From CBFDBF01 sp050287965 (GTDB taxonomy: Bacteria; Pseudomonadota; Gammaproteobacteria; Chromatiales; Chromatiaceae), in NCBI GenBank assembly GCA_050287965.1, contig JBNKCX010000010.1:1-64000 (forward strand): a DNA stretch of 64,000 nt. The letters run 5' to 3'. Both the position numbers and the translations under genes were made by a program. A model generated the notes under the pieces. It ran no database searches. It saw nothing but the letters and a program-made list of their open reading frames with translations, and was not told the origin of the DNA. How positions within the stretch are numbered: position 1 is the first letter of the stretch; the number at the start of each line of letters is the position of its first letter. Shown piece after piece: positions 26,802-35,576 of this stretch.

Positions 26802-28598
26802 TCAATGTCCTTCGTATAAATGCTCTATTTCGTGTTTGAAATGCGCGCATACCTTGGCACGTTTCAGTTTCAAGGTTGTCGTCATCAGCCCCTGTTCGAT
26901 ACTCCAGGGTTCCAGTGTCAGAAATACCCGTCGCACAACCGCGTAGCCGGGGAATTCTTTGCTCTGTTCTGTTATACGCCGGAGTACTTCCTGTTCCACG
27001 CGCTCGTCGTTAAGAGATTCATCAAGGTCCGCCGGGACCCCGAGCTGCTGAGCAAGAATGTGCCATTGTTCTGGATTGAGTACCGCCAGCGCGATCAGGT
27101 AGGGATGACCGTCACCATATAACATGACCTGCTCGAACAGGGGGTCATGCAGAATGGCGTTTTCCATGTCTGAGGGCGGGATTTTTTCGCCGTTAGACAT
27201 GACGATTATTTCTTTTAGCCGTCCGGTAATGGTGATATGACCGCTATCGCTGATAGCGGCGGTATCGCCGGTATTGAGCCAGCCATCCTTATCGATGATG
27301 GCAGCGGTTGCTTCGGGGTTATTCCAATAGCCGAGCATGTTGCACGGCCCCTTCACCAGTAAAGAACCTTGATTCCCTATTCGGACCTCGATGCCGGGTA
27401 AAGGCTGGCCCACCGTCGAAGGAATATTGTCATCCACGCGATTTATGGTCACTATCGGGCTGGTCTCCGTCATTCCATAGCCCTGAGTCAAGGGTAGCCC
27501 CAATGCGATAAACACCCGGGAAATCTTAGGGGACAATGCTGCGCCGCCACTCACTGCCAAACGCAGTTTGCCTCCGAGCTTGCCCAGAAGTTTATTGGCG
27601 ACAAGAGCTTTAAAAACAGGCCAGAAAAGAAATTTCATGCTCCATGGTCCGCGCCCCTGCTGATATTCAAAGCGCGCCCAGCCGACATCCACTGCCTGCT
27701 CGAACAGTTTCCGGCGTAGCGGTGAGGCGGACTGGAGTTTTAGATGAATGGCGTTGTAAATCCGCTCGAATATGCGCGGTACCGATATCATAAGAGTGGG
27801 GCGAATCTGTTGCAGATCATCCGCAAGTTGCGGAATCGAGCGCGCGTAGGCTACCGATGCCCCCGCGATCATGGCCATGATATATCCGGCAGTATGTTCA
27901 AGGGCATGGGAAAGAGGAAGAAATGACAGCATCCTGTCTTCGGGATAAACCGTAAATGTCCGTAAACCGGAGTAGGCATTAACAAAAATATTGCTATGCG
28001 ACAACATCACCCCTTTCGGCTTGCCGGTAGTCCCGGAGGTATACATAATCGTCGCAAGGGTGTCCTTGTGACAGGAATAGGGAAGTTGCATTGCGGCATG
28101 ATCAGGCAGCCAGGATTCGGCAGTCTGTAGGCGCGGTATGGTATTTTCCGTAACCTCTTTCAAACTGATAAAGCGTTGTACGCCATGTAATTGTTCTATT
28201 ACTGAATTAAGTTTCCGCCACTGCTCACCATTCTCGAAAAGCAGAACCTTCACCTGTGCATCATTGATGATAAATGCGACATTATCGGGCCGGTCCTCGG
28301 CGAAAATAGGCACCAGGACCAGTCCCAGTGACAGGGCGGCCTGTTCGAAAATGACCCATTGAGGGCAATTGCGCAGCATAACGGCCACCCGATCGCCCGC
28401 CGCAAGGTTTTCACCCTGCAGTGCGGCTTGCCAGCGGGCCACCTCATCACGCATATCACTCCAGCTCAGCGTTACCCAGGCATTCTTATCGGTATCGAAA
28501 TGGCAGTATGCGTCGCCGTCTGGGGTGCGCCTGACGCGCTCATGGAAAAGGCTATGCAACGTGACCGCCTGTTCCGGTGTGATGTAATGTTCCTCCAT
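26802..28598 (-). CDS. long-chain acyl-CoA synthetase (AMP-forming)
   Basis: 598 residues. Activates fatty acids with ATP and CoA before beta-oxidation. ANL-family motifs: P-loop TIMYTSGTTGKPKGVMLSH (about residues 184-202), QGYGMTETSP, GWLNTGDTA and TGRLKEIIVMSNGEKIPP with the hinge and catalytic region. The sequence resembles FadD15/ACSBG-type long enzymes. GGAG lies 8 bases before ATG 28598. It follows the SDR gene by 114 bases and shares its upstream operator-like site. Confidence 0.9.
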   Translation of the reverse strand: MEEHYITPEQAVTLHSLFHERVRRTPDGDAYCHFDTDKNAWVTLSWSDMRDEVARWQAALQGENLAAGDRVAVMLRNCPQWVIFEQAALSLGLVLVPIFAEDRPDNVAFIINDAQVKVLLFENGEQWRKLNSVIEQLHGVQRFISLKEVTENTIPRLQTAESWLPDHAAMQLPYSCHKDTLATIMYTSGTTGKPKGVMLSHSNIFVNAYSGLRTFTVYPEDRMLSFLPLSHALEHTAGYIMAMIAGASVAYARSIPQLADDLQQIRPTLMISVPRIFERIYNAIHLKLQSASPLRRKLFEQAVDVGWARFEYQQGRGPWSMKFLFWPVFKALVANKLLGKLGGKLRLAVSGGAALSPKISRVFIALGLPLTQGYGMTETSPIVTINRVDDNIPSTVGQPLPGIEVRIGNQGSLLVKGPCNMLGYWNNPEATAAIIDKDGWLNTGDTAAISDSGHITITGRLKEIIVMSNGEKIPPSDMENAILHDPLFEQVMLYGDGHPYLIALAVLNPEQWHILAQQLGVPADLDESLNDERVEQEVLRRITEQSKEFPGYAVVRRVFLTLEPWSIEQGLMTTTLKLKRAKVCAHFKHEIEHLYEGH

Positions 28599-28712
28599 AG
28601 CAATTTCGCTCCAGGTTATCTGGGTTTTTTATAGTAATGTTGTCGGTACGGCCTATTCATGATCTGTAATCGGTATGGCGATGGGTGCTTTTCCCGGCTG
28701 TTTGCTGACTGA

Positions 28713-29543
28713 TTACTCGGAATTTGGTAGAAAAAAATCCGCCATTAAAGGTTCACCGGGTGTAACGGCATATTTGTCAAAATCTGTTTCGCCTGCGTCC
28801 CGTAAAACATCTTCATCCACAAAAAAGTTCCCCGTGCAGTTTCGGCTGTCACGCGTCAGAATACGGTATGCGGCATCGGCAACAATGGAGGGACGACGCG
28901 ACGCGCGCAGAATATGTTCCGGAAAATTGAATTCGATAGCCGCGGTGGCGATGGTGGTACGGGGCCATAGGCAGTTCACGGCGATGCCGTCTTCAGCGAA
29001 CTCCAGGGCCATGCCGTGCGCGCACAGGCTCATACCGTATTTCGAGATACTGTAGGCAACGTGCGGTGCGAACCACTTCGCCTCCATGTTAAGCGGGGGT
29101 GACATCGTAAGGATATGCGGGTTATTCGATTTCCTTAAGTAGGGGATACAGGCCTGGGATGCGAAGAACGTAGCCCGCATATTTACGCCCCACATCAGGT
29201 CGAGGCGTTTGGTCGTGGTTTGCAGGGTATTAGTGAGGCTGATGGCGCTTGCGTTGTTTACCAGAACATCGATTCCGCCAAAATGCTGTGCCGCCTGCTC
29301 CACCGCGGTGTGTATTGCCGATACATCACGCACATCCAGCTGGATGGGAAGGGCTTGTCCTCCCGCCTGTTCCACCTCGGATGCGACGCTATGGATCGTT
29401 CCCGGCAGTTTGGTATGTGCGTCCGAAGTCTTGCCGGTTATCACCAGGTTTGCGCCGTCACGCGCACAACGCAGGGCTATTTCGCGGCCGATGCCACGGC
29501 TGGCACCGGTGATGAAAATGGTTTTTCCGCGCAGATCGCTCAT
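28713..29543 (-). CDS. short-chain dehydrogenase/reductase (HSDL2-like)
   Basis: 276 residues, classical SDR. NAD(P) motif TGASRGIGREIALR (about 13-26), NNAS at about 90-93, and catalytic YSISK (Tyr and Lys, about 163-167). The C-terminal stretch resembles the HSDL2 group, linked to fatty-acid and sterol metabolism. First gene of a two-gene unit with the acyl-CoA synthetase; the second copy of the operator-like sequence lies 126 bases upstream. The ribosome site before ATG 29543 is weak. Confidence 0.88.
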   Translation of the reverse strand: MSDLRGKTIFITGASRGIGREIALRCARDGANLVITGKTSDAHTKLPGTIHSVASEVEQAGGQALPIQLDVRDVSAIHTAVEQAAQHFGGIDVLVNNASAISLTNTLQTTTKRLDLMWGVNMRATFFASQACIPYLRKSNNPHILTMSPPLNMEAKWFAPHVAYSISKYGMSLCAHGMALEFAEDGIAVNCLWPRTTIATAAIEFNFPEHILRASRRPSIVADAAYRILTRDSRNCTGNFFVDEDVLRDAGETDFDKYAVTPGEPLMADFFLPNSE

Positions 29544-29996
29544 GCAGGCAACTCCAGATGGTATTTCGACACCCGATTAATGTGGTTGCCTCCGGGGCCA
29601 TCCCTTGCCGATAAAGACCACCAAGCGTCTCCTCAGGTACCCCTCCAATATAAGGCCATTTCAACTGTAATTCAAACGTTCGTTTTGTATTTTTCTCGGG
29701 CGGGATGGGGTGTGCGCGGTTAACATGTTGTTTTTAAACCTTAATTGTCGAGGTTGTCGATGCTGGGCGGGTGTCCGAGCAGGAGGAGATTGATCCCAAT
29801 AAGGTACCTGTAGAGTGGGCAGGTTCGCCGCGGGCGCGTGGTCTCAAGGGGGATGACAAGGGCTTCCTTCCCGGAATCGGCCTGAACGCCGATGTAAGGC
29901 GGTCGGAAAATGATCGATTTTGCACCCGTAACCTTGAAACCATTTGAAAAGTGGTTGAATCTATAGGTAGCCGGAGACTAATCGTAGGGAGACGAG
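29544..29996. other. intergenic region between fatty-acid unit and polysaccharide locus
   Basis: 453 bases. It holds the operator-like site at 29670-29686 and an open plus-strand frame from 29738 to 29947 that has no ATG (first usable start GTG 29771, 58 residues, no ribosome site) and reads DPNKVPVEWAGSPRARG then KGFLPGIGLNADVRR. This may be a decayed gene or chance. No promoter could be placed with confidence. Confidence 0.5.
29670..29686 (-). promoter_or_regulatory. PsrA/FadR-like operator of the SDR-acyl-CoA synthetase unit
   Basis: Exact 17-base copy of the site at 26558-26574 with AAAC-N4-GTTT core, 126 bases before the SDR start. The shared site suggests co-regulation of both fatty-acid units. 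Confidence 0.68.
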
Positions 29997-30137
29997 ATGA
30001 CAGGCGCTGGAAAAGGAGTTCAACCCATATCAGGGATTTTTGGTATTCCGCTTTTTCCGGGGATGCCCCCTACTCCACTCAATAGGCGCGAATTCATTAC
30101 CGTTGCTCCCTCCTTTCGTTTCCGGAGGGTTCCCTGA
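29997..30137 (+). CDS. 46-residue ORF overlapping the epimerase start
   Basis: ATG 29997 has GGGAG about 6 bases upstream and its TGA overlaps the ATG of the epimerase (TGATG). Product: MTGAGKGVQPISGIFGIP..., with a Pro-rich middle (FPGMPPTPLNRREF) and a basic end RFRRVP. No cysteines, no signal peptide. It may be a real small protein or a leader whose translation controls the polysaccharide genes by coupling. Too short for the usual gene-calling cut-off; comparison with related genomes would decide. Confidence 0.5.
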   Translation: MTGAGKGVQPISGIFGIPLFPGMPPTPLNRREFITVAPSFRFRRVP

Positions 30138-31114
30138 TGCACGTGTTTATCACCGGGGGAGCGGGTTTTATAGGCTCTCATCTTGCTGAATACCATTTAG
30201 CAAGGGGTGACCAGGTGCACGTGCTTGACAATATGAGCACCGGCTCCATACATAATCTCAGAGAATTTCTCGAGCGCCCGGGATTTAATCTTACAACTGC
30301 AGACATAATTGACTGGCAAGGGCTGAAGACGGCTGTTTCCTGGGCGGACCGTATCTATCATTTGGCAGCGGTCGTGGGTGTCCAGAGGGTTCTTGACGAT
30401 CCGGTACGCGTGATGAGTACCAATATGGCGGGTACTGAGAGGCTGCTGAGGGCCGTGCATGAAGATGTCTGGAATCCGCAAGTATTATTGACTTCCAGTT
30501 CCGAGGTCTATGGATTCAATACCGCGTCTCCCTACGAAGAATGCGATCAACTGGTATTTGCCTCTCGCGGCCGTTTGCGCTGGACTTACGCGTTGTCCAA
30601 GTTGGCTGACGAGTACCTGGGTTTTGCCTATCACCGTAGTCATGGAATGGATGTGCGGGTGGTTCGTCTGTTTAATGTGGTCGGTCCGCGCCAGGTGGGA
30701 CATTACGGTATGGTGCTTCCACGATTCATTCGGCATGCGGTGAATGAGGAAGAGCTCACGGTATTTGGTGATGGTGAGCAGACCCGCTCCTTTTGTGACG
30801 TGCGCGATGCGGTGGTGGCGCTGGATCTATTGGCCGACAATCCGACTGCGGCCGGGGACGTGGTTAACGTAGGCAGTGAGCGGGAAATCAGTATCAATGC
30901 GTTGGCTGAAATGGTCCGACAACGGGCGGGCAGCAATTCCGGGATTCGTCATATCAGCTATGGTGAGGCCTATGGTGAGGAGTTTGAAGATATTCGACGC
31001 CGTTGTCCGGTGTTGGATAAGCTGCGTAACTATACAGGGTTTGATCCCCTGTGGAGCCTAGAGCGGACTATCGACGACCTTTTGGAAGCCGAACGGCAGC
31101 GGGTATCCGCATAG
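30137..31114 (+). CDS. NAD-dependent nucleotide-sugar epimerase/dehydratase
   Basis: 325 residues, extended SDR. NAD motif TGGAGFIGSHLAE (about 6-18), SSSEVYG for the catalytic Ser, and YALSK (Tyr/Lys about 151-155). The segments RLFNVVGPRQ and GDGEQTRSFCDVRDAV are typical of UDP-glucose 4-epimerase, UDP-GlcA decarboxylase and related enzymes; I cannot tell which. GGAGG lies 8 bases before ATG 30137. It likely supplies the sugar nucleotide for the glycosyltransferase encoded 34 bases downstream. Confidence 0.88.
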   Translation: MHVFITGGAGFIGSHLAEYHLARGDQVHVLDNMSTGSIHNLREFLERPGFNLTTADIIDWQGLKTAVSWADRIYHLAAVVGVQRVLDDPVRVMSTNMAGTERLLRAVHEDVWNPQVLLTSSSEVYGFNTASPYEECDQLVFASRGRLRWTYALSKLADEYLGFAYHRSHGMDVRVVRLFNVVGPRQVGHYGMVLPRFIRHAVNEEELTVFGDGEQTRSFCDVRDAVVALDLLADNPTAAGDVVNVGSEREISINALAEMVRQRAGSNSGIRHISYGEAYGEEFEDIRRRCPVLDKLRNYTGFDPLWSLERTIDDLLEAERQRVSA

Positions 31115-31148
31115 TGTGAGCAGGCCTTAGAACGATCAGGGAGCGATT

Positions 31149-32540
31149 ATGGCAACCACGCCCTATTTTGTGCTTAGCCCTTCTACGGTGCTTAGCTTAT
31201 TAGGACTGCTGCACGGACCGGATAGGACCGAGCCGACCCCGGCGGAAGATTGGCGTGAGGCCACGGTGGATGTGGTGATTCCCGCGCTCAATGAGGAGCA
31301 GTATATCGTATTGGCGCTTTCATCAGTGGCCAGGCAGACGTTGCAACCTCGGCGGGTGATTCTGGTTGATGATGGAAGCCTTGATAATACTGCCGAGTAT
31401 GCCCTTAAGTTCGGTGAGTCGATCGGCCTCCGGCCGCAAATCATTAAGCGCGCGAAATCTATCGGTAAAACCCCCACAGTAAAGCGTGAGTCACGTGAGA
31501 CCGATGCTGATGTGGAACTGATCCTTGATGGCGACACGGTATTTGAGTCCGATAACTATATAGAACGCTGTGTTCAGGAGCTTTATCAGGGCGTCGGCAT
31601 CGCCAGTGCCTGTGGAGTGATTTTGCCCATGCGCGAGCGCGACCGCAGTAAATGTCTGGATGATCCGCGGGTGGTTGATTTTCTGCAGAAGCACCCGGAG
31701 GTGGAAATCGGAATAGGCGGCACTCGTTGGCAGCGCCTGATGCGCGGTCTTACCAATATGTATCGTGGCGTGCTTTATATGTTTTTGCAGCGTTTTATCT
31801 ACCATGGGCAGATGGTGTTTTTCGGTAGCATCGTAAATCCGGTTGGCTGCGCGGTGGCTTATCGCCGCAAGTACGTGAAGGATCTCTTTGATCGTTTTGA
31901 GCCGGAGTTGGGTGATGACCTTACCAACTCGGAAGACATATTTATCGGGTTTGCATTCCTTGAGCAGGGATATCGCAATATCCAGCTAATGGATGTGCAG
32001 GCCCGTTCCGTAGAACCGGAGGCGGATAACCTGCCGCGGCAGATCTATCTGTGGTCATCATCATTTCTCCAGAGCAGCTACTATTTCGATGATCTTGTGC
32101 GCGGTCCCCTTAAGGCCTTCAAGCGAAAGCTGCTGAGGCGTCGCGGATCGGGCGCGGCAGAGCAGGAGTCGGGCAGGGAGAGGCGTCGAATTCAGGAGGC
32201 CTATCGACAACGCTTCGGCGTTGATTACACCAGGAACTATGGTCGTCCCATGGGATGGGTGTTGTTACTGTCGCTGATTGAAAAGGTGTTTTTCCCGACG
32301 GCGCTGATTCTGATGATGATTTTCGGCGCCTGGACGCCGCTGGGATTGACGGTTGTAATCGAAACGATCATCTCCGTTTCCATCCTGGGGATGATCTCCC
32401 GCGGCCAACGCCTGGAGATGATGGCCAAAGGGTTGCTGGTGACGCCGATCCGATACGCCAGCCTGTTGTTTGATGCGGTAACCATCGGCCGTTTCGCCGG
32501 TGATCTCTGGTTTTCCAAGACAAGGCGGTGGCGCAAATGA
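31149..32540 (+). CDS. processive-type family 2 glycosyltransferase
   Basis: 463 residues. The GT-A domain begins VDVVIPALNEEQYI (about 39-52), with VDDGSLDNT, the metal-binding DGD in LILDGDTVFE, and NSEDIFIGFAFLEQGYR holding the catalytic acidic pair. RQIYLW at about 297-302 sits where processive synthases have QxxRW. Hydrophobic segments flank it and two to three membrane helices lie at the C-terminus (about 365-420); N-terminal helices seen in PgaC/BcsA are absent. Likely polymerises a sugar at the inner membrane. Its stop overlaps the next gene's start (ATGA). Confidence 0.85.
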   Translation: MATTPYFVLSPSTVLSLLGLLHGPDRTEPTPAEDWREATVDVVIPALNEEQYIVLALSSVARQTLQPRRVILVDDGSLDNTAEYALKFGESIGLRPQIIKRAKSIGKTPTVKRESRETDADVELILDGDTVFESDNYIERCVQELYQGVGIASACGVILPMRERDRSKCLDDPRVVDFLQKHPEVEIGIGGTRWQRLMRGLTNMYRGVLYMFLQRFIYHGQMVFFGSIVNPVGCAVAYRRKYVKDLFDRFEPELGDDLTNSEDIFIGFAFLEQGYRNIQLMDVQARSVEPEADNLPRQIYLWSSSFLQSSYYFDDLVRGPLKAFKRKLLRRRGSGAAEQESGRERRRIQEAYRQRFGVDYTRNYGRPMGWVLLLSLIEKVFFPTALILMMIFGAWTPLGLTVVIETIISVSILGMISRGQRLEMMAKGLLVTPIRYASLLFDAVTIGRFAGDLWFSKTRRWRK

Positions 32541-34363
32541 ACTACGCTAGGTATCGATCGGCAGGAGTGGGTCTGCTGCTTTTGTTCCCCACGATGTTGC
32601 CGGCTGTGGAATCCGCGCCGCCTCGCAGCGGTCTGGCCGCTGAAATGGCGGGCAACTGGGACAGGGCGATCGATATCTACACCAGGGCGGCCCAATCCGA
32701 GTCGGGACGGGCCGATCTCTGGGTGAGGGTGGCCGATATTCAGGCACGTCTGGGGCGCAAGGCGGAGGCGGAGGCGGCTTTGCAGAAGGCGGTGGAGGTT
32801 ACTCCTGATAACGCCGATTACTGGTTTCGTCTTTCCCGGGCCCGCGCTGTATTGGATCAACCGCGGCCTGCGCTGGATGCCTGCCGACACGCCCTACAAC
32901 TGCGGCCGGAGAGCCTGGATATCCTGAGTACCTGCGCGCGCCAGGCAAGTTGGGCAGGCGATCTGGAAACGGCGCGGGATCTTTATCTGCGCTGGCTGGA
33001 ACGCCAGCCAGGTGAGACCGACGCCCAGTGGGGGCTGGCGCGGGTGGATGGCTGGGCTGGCCGCTTGGACGCTTCGGCTGAAGCCTATCGGCAGTATTTG
33101 GCGCTTCGCGGAGATAATGCAGAAGCCTGGCGGGAATACGTACAAGTGGAGATCTGGCGTGGCGACTATGGGGCCGCTAAGGACGCATTGGACGAGTACC
33201 GTGCCCGCTTCGGTAGCGATGCCCATGAACAACGATTGCGTGCCAGGTTACTGGTCCGTGCCGAGTGGCCGGATGCCGCATCGGCGATAAATGAACCGTT
33301 GCTTGCGGCCGCGCCGCGCGATTATGAGCTCAACTACACTCGTACCCTGGCGCTGCGTGCCGGTAATCGCCCGGCCGAGGCGATCGATAGCCTGGATATT
33401 CTACGGAAGTTGCGGCCGGGTAGCCCGGATACCGTGGATGTGACGCGCTTCGTGCAAACACCGTCGCGGGATTTTGTGCGCGGCAGCTTCTCCTTTTATG
33501 ACGATTCCGATGAGATTACCATTCTGCGCGCCGGCCTGGATGGTCGCCATGTGTGGGATGACAAGCTGACTGCGGTAACCGTCGGTCTTGCCCATGAGCG
33601 GCTGGAGGCGGATATCGGAAGCGGGCTGGAAACCGCGGACGGTCATGAGACTATCCATTTCGAAGAGCTGTGGTTGGGTCTTGAGCGCCGTTTCAGTCCC
33701 CGGGTGCTGGGTGGGGCTCAAATCGGGGTGGCCGATGTGCAGCGCGAGGGGCAGATCGGAACCTATTTGCTCTATCTGGACCTGGACCCCAGTGATCAGT
33801 GGGCTTTGCGATTGAATCGCCGCCGATCGCTGTACGACCTGTCGCCCCGTTCGGTATCTCGAGAGGTGGTACAGAACGGCAATTTTGTCGAGGCGCACTG
33901 GCGGCCGGATCTGAACTGGTTTGTGGATACGCAAGTGGGATGGTCGGACTTTTCTGATGACAATGAGAAATGGCAGGCGGTACTGGCGCCGCGCCGCGCT
34001 GTAGTACGGCATGAACACTTTAACCTTGATTTGGGCGTATCCGGGGAGTGGTTCGGATTCAAGCATGATTTGAATAACGGATATTATGATCCGGAATTTT
34101 TCCGGCGCTATGCGTTGACCGCCTTCACCTATTGGAAGATTGACGATGATAACGGGGTCAGCGCGGCCCTAAGTCTCGGTTGGCACAAAGATGAAAATAT
34201 GTCCTCTTACAAATTTGGTGAGGACGTGGTGCTCGAAGGATTTTTCGGTATTTACCGCGATTGGTATTTGCGGGTGCGTGGGGGATATGCGGAGCGCGAT
34301 CAAAGTACCGGCGGCGGTTACGACGGATTGTCGTTCAATTTAGGGTTGACTCGGCGTTTCTAA
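32537..34363 (+). CDS. TPR outer-membrane beta-barrel protein for polysaccharide export
   Basis: 608 residues from ATG 32537, overlapping the GT2 stop by 4 bases. A short signal peptide (about residues 9-26) is followed by TPR-like helix pairs (about 30-310), e.g. repeats with GNWDRAIDIYTRAAQSE and GDLETARDLYLRWLE, and then a beta-barrel domain (about 315-608) rich in alternating aromatic strands and ending in LTRRF with a terminal Phe, as in outer-membrane proteins. TPR-plus-barrel is the architecture of PgaA and BcsC, which move polymer through periplasm and outer membrane. Identity with either is not claimed. Confidence 0.85.
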   Translation: MNYARYRSAGVGLLLLFPTMLPAVESAPPRSGLAAEMAGNWDRAIDIYTRAAQSESGRADLWVRVADIQARLGRKAEAEAALQKAVEVTPDNADYWFRLSRARAVLDQPRPALDACRHALQLRPESLDILSTCARQASWAGDLETARDLYLRWLERQPGETDAQWGLARVDGWAGRLDASAEAYRQYLALRGDNAEAWREYVQVEIWRGDYGAAKDALDEYRARFGSDAHEQRLRARLLVRAEWPDAASAINEPLLAAAPRDYELNYTRTLALRAGNRPAEAIDSLDILRKLRPGSPDTVDVTRFVQTPSRDFVRGSFSFYDDSDEITILRAGLDGRHVWDDKLTAVTVGLAHERLEADIGSGLETADGHETIHFEELWLGLERRFSPRVLGGAQIGVADVQREGQIGTYLLYLDLDPSDQWALRLNRRRSLYDLSPRSVSREVVQNGNFVEAHWRPDLNWFVDTQVGWSDFSDDNEKWQAVLAPRRAVVRHEHFNLDLGVSGEWFGFKHDLNNGYYDPEFFRRYALTAFTYWKIDDDNGVSAALSLGWHKDENMSSYKFGEDVVLEGFFGIYRDWYLRVRGGYAERDQSTGGGYDGLSFNLGLTRRF

Positions 34364-34490
34364 GACGCCAGGAAAACGCCCGCATATTCTGTGCCGATAA
34401 AAAGGGGACGCCCCCGTCATCGCTATTGAATGTCATATCTGCAGTCTGCGTCGGATATAGAAATCTGTTACCGATTTTTGTTGGTCCCAT

Positions 34491-35459
34491 ATGATCAAGT
34501 TTCTGGATAAGTCTTACATTATGGGTGAAAGACTTCATCGTGGGGGCTGGCCATATGTGATCAGGTCCCTGTTGTCGGCGACATCCGGGGATGGGATATT
34601 GGTGGATGATTTTGTTGAGCAGACGTTTGGTTTCTCCCCTGCGGGCATGACAATAGCGGAACCTTGGGTTGGGATTTTTCACCATCCCCACAATATGCCG
34701 TCTTTCATGTATGCTATGGACTACCCGGTTGAGAAGGTTCTGGAGTCCGCGCATTTCCAGCAAAGTCTGCCCAATATGAAATTGGGTGTGGCGCTGTCGT
34801 CGCCACTCGCGGAGTGGTTGCAGACAACCCTCGATACCCCTTTCGTTGCACTGCGACTTCCTGTGCCAAAGCCCGATCTGCTGTTTGATCCAGATCTATT
34901 TCTATCCAATCCGAACAAGCGCATTATCCAGATCGGCTGTACTTGTCGGAATACCAGCGCCATATTTCAGCTGCCTCCTATAAACGGTTACACCAAGACG
35001 CTACTTGCCGTGGAGATTCCCTGGTTTGTAGAGCATATTAAGCAAGTCCAGAGGCTGTGGAGGTATTTTAGTGAAATTGAGGTATGGTTTGATAAGGACG
35101 TCAGTCGTGAGGACAAGGGTCGGGTGCAGACTATCCATCGGGTTGTCGATCAGGACTTTGACGCCCTGTTGTCCAATAACGTGGTATTTGTAGAGTACTT
35201 CGTCGCGGCCGCCTCCACCACGATCGTGGAATGTGTCGTGCGGAATACACCGATTGTCGTCAACAGGCTTCCGGCCCTGGAGGAGTATCTTGGGGAGGCT
35301 TATCCGTTATTCTTCGATTCATTCGATGAGGCGCCGCGGCTGTTTGCGACTGACAAGATCCTCGAAGGCCACCTCTATTTGAAGCAGTTGGATAAGAACC
35401 GATTTACCGTGGAGCGTTTTAGAGGGGATTTGCTGAAGGCGGTGAGCGAAGCGGATTAA
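34491..35459 (+). CDS. GT-B-like glycosyltransferase, polysaccharide locus
   Basis: 322 residues, cytoplasmic. The C-terminal segment STTIVECVVRNTPIVVNRLPALEEYLGE (about 240-267) follows the nucleotide-sugar pattern of GT-B enzymes, where a Glu contacts the donor; the N-terminal half carries HHPHNMPSF and GVALSSPLAEWL, fitting the first Rossmann lobe. The family is unclear and sequence is unusual. It starts 127 bases after the barrel protein, in the same direction. Base composition is lower in GC than its neighbours, hinting at a different history. Confidence 0.65.
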   Translation: MIKFLDKSYIMGERLHRGGWPYVIRSLLSATSGDGILVDDFVEQTFGFSPAGMTIAEPWVGIFHHPHNMPSFMYAMDYPVEKVLESAHFQQSLPNMKLGVALSSPLAEWLQTTLDTPFVALRLPVPKPDLLFDPDLFLSNPNKRIIQIGCTCRNTSAIFQLPPINGYTKTLLAVEIPWFVEHIKQVQRLWRYFSEIEVWFDKDVSREDKGRVQTIHRVVDQDFDALLSNNVVFVEYFVAAASTTIVECVVRNTPIVVNRLPALEEYLGEAYPLFFDSFDEAPRLFATDKILEGHLYLKQLDKNRFTVERFRGDLLKAVSEAD

Positions 35460-35576
35460 ATTCGTATATTTGGTACTCGTGCCGGGTTAATTCTTGCGGG
35501 CCGGGAGGCAGTATGCGTAAATGCTTGGTTTCGGGTCTTTGCTTCCCCGCCTGCCCGATGAAGATGGTCACGCACT

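Noticed and set aside
29734..29943. 69-codon minus-strand frame in the gap before the polysaccharide locus
   Set aside because: Low-complexity Ser/Arg/Pro composition typical of non-coding DNA read in reverse.
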